A stretch of 19,026 nucleotides of DNA from JOPF136 sp035272605 (GTDB taxonomy: Bacteria; Acidobacteriota; Terriglobia; Acidiferrales; UBA7541), in NCBI GenBank assembly GCA_035272605.1, contig DATEQM010000290.1, forward strand, positions 1-19,026, in the 5' to 3' direction. The translations under genes were made by a program, and so were the position numbers. Under the pieces are notes generated by a model. It saw only the letters and a program-made list of their open reading frames with translations, was not told the origin of the DNA and made no database searches. Positions 14,543 through 19,026 of the stretch are shown piece by piece. Positions within the stretch are counted from its first letter, which is position 1, and the number at the start of each line of letters is the position of its first letter.

Positions 14543-16099
14543 ATGGACACACAGCAAAGACTGGAAGAATTGAAGCGGCGGGACGCGCTGGCCGAGGCCG
14601 GCGGGGGACCGGAACGACGCGAGCGCCAGCACAAAGAGGGAAAGCTCACGGCGCGGGAGAGGATCGAGCTGCTGTGCGACGAGGGGACGTTTGAGGAACT
14701 CGATAAATACGCGATGCACCGCTGCACCGATTTCGGGATGGAGGCGCAGCGGACGGTGGGCGACGGGTTTGTGACCGGCCACGGGCGGGTGGACGGGCGC
14801 GTGGTTTTCGTGTTCGCGCAGGACTTTACCGTGTTCGGCGGTTCGCTTTCAGAAACGAACGCCATGAAAATCTGCAAGATCATGGACCACGCCATGCGCG
14901 CGGGCGCGCCGGTGGTGGGGCTGAACGATTCCGGAGGGGCGCGGATTCAGGAAGGGGTGATGTCGCTGGCGGGCTACGCGGAGATTTTTCTGCGCAACAC
15001 ACTGGCGAGCGGTGTGGTGCCGCAAATCAGCGCGATTCTGGGGCCGTGCGCGGGCGGCGCGGTGTATTCCCCGGCGATCACGGACTTCGTGCTGATGACG
15101 CGCGACGCCTCGTGCATGTTCGTGACCGGGCCGGACGTGATCAAAACGGTGACGCACGAGGACGTGACGAAAGAAGATCTGGGCGGCGCGATGACGCACA
15201 ACTCGGTGAGCGGCGTGGCGCATTTTATTTCGCGCGACGACGCGGACTGCATGGCCATGATCCGCGAGCTGCTGGGATTCTTGCCGTCGAATAACCTGGA
15301 AGACCCGCCGCGGCGCGCCACGGCGGACCCGGCGGAACGCGCGGAGGCGGGACTCAACAGCATCATCCCGGCGGACGCGATGGTGCCCTACGACATGAAG
15401 GACGTGATCCACGCGGTGGTGGACGACGGCTACCTGTTCGAGGTGCACGAGCAATACGCGAAAAACATCGTGGTGGGCTTCGCGCGGCTGGACGGGCGCC
15501 CCGTGGGCATCGTGGCCAACCAGCCGGCGTTTCTGGCCGGCTGCCTGGACATCAACGCGTCGGTGAAAGGCGCGCGGTTCGTGCGCTTCTGCGATGCGTT
15601 CAATCTTCCGCTGGTGACGTTCGAGGATGTGCCGGGTTTTCTGCCCGGGACGCAGCAGGAATTCGGCGGAATCATCCGGCACGGGGCGAAGCTGCTGTTT
15701 GCGTTTGCGGAGGCCACGGTGCCGAAGCTGACGGTGATCACGCGCAAGGCTTACGGCGGGGCGTATTGCGTGATGGCGTCGAAGCACATCCGCACGGACG
15801 TGAATTTCGCGTGGCCCACGGCGGAAATTGCGGTGATGGGGCCGGAAGGCGCAGTGAATATCGTCTACAAGCGCGAGCTGGACCGCACGGCGCCGGAAGA
15901 GCGCGAGACGCTGCGGAAACAGAAGATCGAAGAATTCCGCGAGCGCTTTGCGAATCCGTTTGTGGCCGCCGAGCGGGGGTACATTGACGCGGTGATCCAG
16001 CCGGCTCTGACGCGGCCCAAGCTGATTACGGCGCTGCGAGCGCTGGAAAACAAGCGCGATACGAATCCCAAAAAGAAGCACGGCAATATTCCGCTGTAA
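14543..16099 (+). CDS. Acyl-CoA carboxylase carboxyltransferase subunit, PccB type
   Basis: Carboxyltransferase (beta) subunit, 518 residues, the usual length. It moves CO2 from carboxybiotin to an acyl-CoA, most likely propionyl-CoA. Visible: N-terminal half with KLTARERIELLCDEGTFEE, GLNDSGGARIQEGV (126-139), oxyanion site GPCAGGAVYSPA (168-178), and MFVTGPDVIKTVTHEDV; C-terminal half with DVPGFLPGTQQEFGGIIRHGAK (362-383), RKAYGGAYCVMASKHI (401-416) and AWPTAEIAVMGPEGAVNI. The residue after GGAY, Asp in typical PccB and reported as a specificity determinant, is C409 here. The frame opens at 14342, but ATG 14543 fits the family start and has AGGGGAA upstream. No biotin carboxylase or BCCP gene lies in the window. 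Confidence 0.93.
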   Translation: MDTQQRLEELKRRDALAEAGGGPERRERQHKEGKLTARERIELLCDEGTFEELDKYAMHRCTDFGMEAQRTVGDGFVTGHGRVDGRVVFVFAQDFTVFGGSLSETNAMKICKIMDHAMRAGAPVVGLNDSGGARIQEGVMSLAGYAEIFLRNTLASGVVPQISAILGPCAGGAVYSPAITDFVLMTRDASCMFVTGPDVIKTVTHEDVTKEDLGGAMTHNSVSGVAHFISRDDADCMAMIRELLGFLPSNNLEDPPRRATADPAERAEAGLNSIIPADAMVPYDMKDVIHAVVDDGYLFEVHEQYAKNIVVGFARLDGRPVGIVANQPAFLAGCLDINASVKGARFVRFCDAFNLPLVTFEDVPGFLPGTQQEFGGIIRHGAKLLFAFAEATVPKLTVITRKAYGGAYCVMASKHIRTDVNFAWPTAEIAVMGPEGAVNIVYKRELDRTAPEERETLRKQKIEEFRERFANPFVAAERGYIDAVIQPALTRPKLITALRALENKRDTNPKKKHGNIPL

Positions 16100-16116
16100 T
16101 AGCCGGGCCTCCCTGC

Positions 16117-16132
16117 CTTCGGCGATCCGAAG
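16117..16132. terminator. Weak hairpin between convergent genes
   Basis: CTTCGG-CGAT-CCGAAG forms a 6-bp stem in the 53-bp gap between the convergent carboxyltransferase and phosphoesterase genes. There is no U-run on either strand, so it is at best a weak or Rho-assisted bidirectional terminator. Confidence 0.3.
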
Positions 16133-16152
16133 CACCCAAGTCCGCGCCGTCG

Positions 16153-19026
16153 CTACCTGCTGATCCGTGTTTTTGTGGTGCGCATGGCGAGCAGGGCTTT
16201 GATTTGGCGATTGAGGGCAAATTGTTCGGAGGCTTCTTCGCCGGCGATGGTGCGCATGACGTCGAAAGCGGGCAGGCGGGCGACAGCGGGATATGGCTCG
16301 GTGCCGCCGCGGACGGAGAACCAGATGATGCGATTCAGAATCTCCGGGTTGGCAAGGTCCGCGGAAGTGAATTTCTGACGCTCGCTTTCCCGAATCCAAC
16401 GCGCGGTTTCGCGATCGGAGGAAGGCTGCACAAGCAAGTTGTTCAATGCCACCCGTGGAACGACGGCGTGGTAGGAAGTCAGATCGGGCTGGGACTCGAA
16501 AATATCCATGGGCGGGGCGGAGGCATCGAGCTGATTCATGGGCGAAATGCCGAGGAGAAGCTCCATGGTGCGGATCAGGCTGACGGTGCTGTGATACTGA
16601 TGAACGAGAGCGCCGGGACGATTGTAGGCGCTGATGACGAGGGCGGGAGAGCGATGGGCGTCCACGTGGTCGGGGCCGTTTTGCGCGTCGTCTTCGAGGA
16701 CGAAAATGGCCGTGTCGTTCCAATAGGGGCTGGCGGAAACCTCCTGGACGAGAAGGCCGAGGGCGTAGTCATTGTCCGCGACGTAGAACTGCGGGGTGGG
16801 CATGCGCGGCCGGAAACCGTTGGTGTGATCGTTGGGCAGATAGACGATGTTGAAAGCGGGAAAAGAATCGGGCTCACCCTTGCGCCGCGCCTCGACGCAG
16901 CCGCGGAATTCCTCCAGCCAACCGGAAATACGGGAATACCCTCGAAAGCGCGAATCGTGATTGGAGCCGGAGATGAGGGCGAGGTCAGGAGAATGGGATT
17001 CCACGGCGGCGCGGTAGGAATCGGTGGTCATGGAATCAGGCGTGTAGAGGTCGAATTCGCGATGGGTAGCGCTGCTGTGGCCTTCAAGGGATTTCTTCAG
17101 GGGGAAAGCGACCACGGTCGGGGTGAGATCGGGATACTCGCGCGTACGATTGGCGTTGAAAGCGTCGATTTCGGCTTGCGAAATCGTGGCCACCAGCTCG
17201 CCGCCGGTGCGGTAGGTGAGGCCGGAGCGGGCGGCCGCGTCCCAGAGGTAGAGCGTTTCCGGCTCGCCCACGTCCCGCGAGCCGTTCAGATAAGGGACAT
17301 AACGCTGGATGAGATGGGCGAGATCGTCCGGCGTGGCAGGGACGGGGAGAATGGGCGGCAGGCCGCGTGAGGCCCAGATATCGGGCTCGCGATTGATTCC
17401 TTGGAAGTCATAGGCTCCGCCGCGGCGCGAATAATTCCAGCGGAAGGCTTTGTCCACGTAATCGGAGGAAAAAGCTGCGTCGGTCCAGTTGTGGCCGTCG
17501 GGGCTGGCCTCGGAATTCACGAAGAAGCGGTCGAAGAGACCGAAACGCAGGGCCAGGGCATGCGCGTTGGGAGTGATCTCCTGTGGCGAGCCTCCCGGAG
17601 GGGCCGCGGCAGCGCCATCGCCAAAAATGGCCAGAGCGGAATCGCCGTCGGCGGGCTTACCATTGCCGGACTTTTCAACGTCGCCGAAGACCTGGTCGTA
17701 GGTGCGATTCTCGCGGATGATGTAAATCACATGATGAATCGGAGAGGCCCCGGCGAAAAGATGGACATCGGCAGCGCCAATGAGACCATCGTTGCGCATC
17801 ACCTGATTTGTGTATTCGACGAGGGTGCGCGTGTCCGGCGGGGGTATTCGAGAGATCGTTCCCGCAATCAATGAGATCACGTATTGTCCGCCCTGGTGCG
17901 TGCCGCCCGTCCCGACCGGGAAGCGATCGTTGGCAACGTTGGGGGCGCGTCCGGAATCATTGGCGATCAGAGAAGAGCGTTCAAAGCCAGTTCCTTTCCC
18001 ATTGGCGACGAAGAGCCAGCCATCGGCGAGAGCCAGTGCAGAAGGATATTGGCCAGTGGGGATAAAACCGCGGACCTCGCTGCGCTGGAGAGATCGCTTG
18101 TCGTCATCGTCGTCCGCGGATTTCTCGTCTTCCTTGCGCAGGGAGGCTCCCCGGGCGGCGGCCCCCAGCGCGACCACGGCCACGGCGTTGCTGTGCGCGT
18201 TGGCGACGTAGAGCGTGGCTCCATCGGCGCTGAGAGCCAAGCCTTCCGGTGAGCCGCCGATAAGCGACTTCTCCGAGAGGCGGACGGAGATGGTTTCCAC
18301 GACGCGGTCGAGGGATGTGTCGATGACGGAGACGCTGTCTTCATCGGAATTCGCGACATGGAGGCGGGTGCGCGCAGCGTTGAAGAGCATCGCCGTAGGG
18401 TGACGGCCGACGGGAATGAAGGTAACGGGCTTCGCGGAATGAATCGCGTCTACTACGGCGACGGAAGCCGTGGCCCAACAGGAAACGAAAACCTTTTGCG
18501 TCTCGCGGGAGCCCGGCGCGGTCCAGGCGGCAACGCCATAGGGATAGACGAAATGGCCGGGATGACCATCGGACAAATCCACGCGCGTGAGATGGCGGTT
18601 GAAGCGAAGGCCCCGAATGATTCCGAGGGAGTCGCCGAGATCATTGGCGGTAAACAGTGAATCGCCGTCGGCGCTGAGGGCCATCCCCAGGGGATAGACG
18701 GGTTCCTGATTGTCGTTGTAGCGCGGGGAAGGGGCCTCCGTGGTGAAACCGCTGACGGAAATAAACGGCGCGCTGACTTTGGTGTCCGGACCAGTCGAGG
18801 GCGGTGAGACCGGCTGCGCATCACGCGGACGGAAGCGGAATATCCAGACCTTATTTTCAAAACCTCCGGAAACATAGAGCGTGTAAGCGCCGCTGGGATC
18901 GGGTTCGGGAGAGAAGGCCGCACCGACTTGGGCGCTCTGCGGGCTGGGGAAATAGACGTTCTGGATGACTTGCGGCCCAGGCTGGGCATTGAGATCGAGA
19001 ACGGAAATAGACTGCTGCCGAGGGTT
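16153..19026 (-). CDS. YVTN beta-propeller plus phosphoesterase protein (5' end missing)
   Basis: Large protein read on the minus strand; 957 residues are visible and the frame stays open to the right edge, so ATG 18684 is internal. The N-terminal part (visible residues 1 to about 400) holds propeller repeats of the YncE/YVTN kind, for example PEGLALSADGATLYVANA. An acidic insert KEDEKSADDDDDKR interrupts it near 298-310. The C-terminal part is a phosphoesterase of the phospholipase C/acid phosphatase type (PF04185-like): YIIRENRTYDQVFGD (about 435-449), LISGSNHD, and VLEDDAQNGPDHVDAHRSP (about 776-794). Family knowledge suggests hydrolysis of phosphate esters outside the cell. The signal peptide would lie beyond the window. 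The substrate is unknown. Confidence 0.88.
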   Translation of the reverse strand, partial: NPRQQSISVLDLNAQPGPQVIQNVYFPSPQSAQVGAAFSPEPDPSGAYTLYVSGGFENKVWIFRFRPRDAQPVSPPSTGPDTKVSAPFISVSGFTTEAPSPRYNDNQEPVYPLGMALSADGDSLFTANDLGDSLGIIRGLRFNRHLTRVDLSDGHPGHFVYPYGVAAWTAPGSRETQKVFVSCWATASVAVVDAIHSAKPVTFIPVGRHPTAMLFNAARTRLHVANSDEDSVSVIDTSLDRVVETISVRLSEKSLIGGSPEGLALSADGATLYVANAHSNAVAVVALGAAARGASLRKEDEKSADDDDDKRSLQRSEVRGFIPTGQYPSALALADGWLFVANGKGTGFERSSLIANDSGRAPNVANDRFPVGTGGTHQGGQYVISLIAGTISRIPPPDTRTLVEYTNQVMRNDGLIGAADVHLFAGASPIHHVIYIIRENRTYDQVFGDVEKSGNGKPADGDSALAIFGDGAAAAPPGGSPQEITPNAHALALRFGLFDRFFVNSEASPDGHNWTDAAFSSDYVDKAFRWNYSRRGGAYDFQGINREPDIWASRGLPPILPVPATPDDLAHLIQRYVPYLNGSRDVGEPETLYLWDAAARSGLTYRTGGELVATISQAEIDAFNANRTREYPDLTPTVVAFPLKKSLEGHSSATHREFDLYTPDSMTTDSYRAAVESHSPDLALISGSNHDSRFRGYSRISGWLEEFRGCVEARRKGEPDSFPAFNIVYLPNDHTNGFRPRMPTPQFYVADNDYALGLLVQEVSASPYWNDTAIFVLEDDAQNGPDHVDAHRSPALVISAYNRPGALVHQYHSTVSLIRTMELLLGISPMNQLDASAPPMDIFESQPDLTSYHAVVPRVALNNLLVQPSSDRETARWIRESERQKFTSADLANPEILNRIIWFSVRGGTEPYPAVARLPAFDVMRTIAGEEASEQFALNRQIKALLAMRTTKTRISR

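Noticed and set aside
14849..16723. 624-codon open frame on the minus strand
   Set aside because: It lies antisense to the carboxyltransferase and runs on into the phosphoesterase gene in another frame; it is Arg/His-rich with no domain, as expected for a shadow in GC-rich DNA.
16204..17370. 388-codon open frame on the plus strand
   Set aside because: Antisense to the conserved phosphoesterase domain; Gly-rich with no domain.

Overview
The window is GC-rich, gene-dense chromosomal DNA that looks like an Acidobacteriota (Terriglobia-type) genome. This is an inference from style and content: a 12-residue HslV propeptide ahead of a Thr-Thr active site, a YVTN-propeller/phosphoesterase fusion, a paralogue-type Cys/His-finger protein beside a GGTACC-centred palindrome, a BstA/YfiT-type DinB protein, and many short dispersed intergenic repeats. 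No rRNA, tRNA, CRISPR array, transposase or phage gene was seen.

Layout. (1) 1-1500, minus strand: an OmpR-type response regulator and a HAMP-type histidine kinase, one nucleotide apart; the kinase runs off the left edge just past its phospho-acceptor His. (2) 1825-5546, plus strand: a DinB/YfiT-like metalloprotein, PurE, a class I glutamine amidotransferase of the gamma-glutamyl-GABA hydrolase type, a FabG-like SDR, and an exported protein starting at a GTG inside the SDR stop region. (3) 5656-7356, minus strand: an exported aspartoacylase/succinylglutamate-desuccinylase family protein and a Cys/His-finger protein. (4) 7357-8151: a 795-bp gene-poor stretch of dispersed repeats, a hairpin and a decayed coding fragment. 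(5) 8152-16099, plus strand: a VapBC toxin-antitoxin pair, HslV-HslU, a fibronectin-III lipoprotein candidate, a four-helix membrane protein, a fumarylacetoacetate-hydrolase-fold enzyme, two small membrane proteins and a PccB-type carboxyltransferase. (6) 16153-19026, minus strand: a large beta-propeller plus phosphoesterase protein, cut at its 5' end by the right edge.

How the genes work together. HslV (protease) and HslU (unfoldase ATPase) form one complex. VapB neutralises VapC. The response regulator and kinase are a signalling pair. hslU, the Fn3 gene, the membrane protein and the FAH gene are linked by a 4-nt overlap, a 9-nt gap and another 4-nt overlap, so they are probably co-transcribed, although a repeat has landed inside the hslU/Fn3 junction. 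PurE and the carboxyltransferase lack their usual partners here (PurK; biotin carboxylase and BCCP).

The most interesting signals are regulatory and structural. Three genes carry a -10-like hexamer exactly 6 nt before the ATG (a fourth at 7 nt), which suggests leaderless transcription. A 16-nt duplication lies at the hslV/hslU junction. Several recurrent short repeats occupy the intergenic spaces and in places extend into reading frames.
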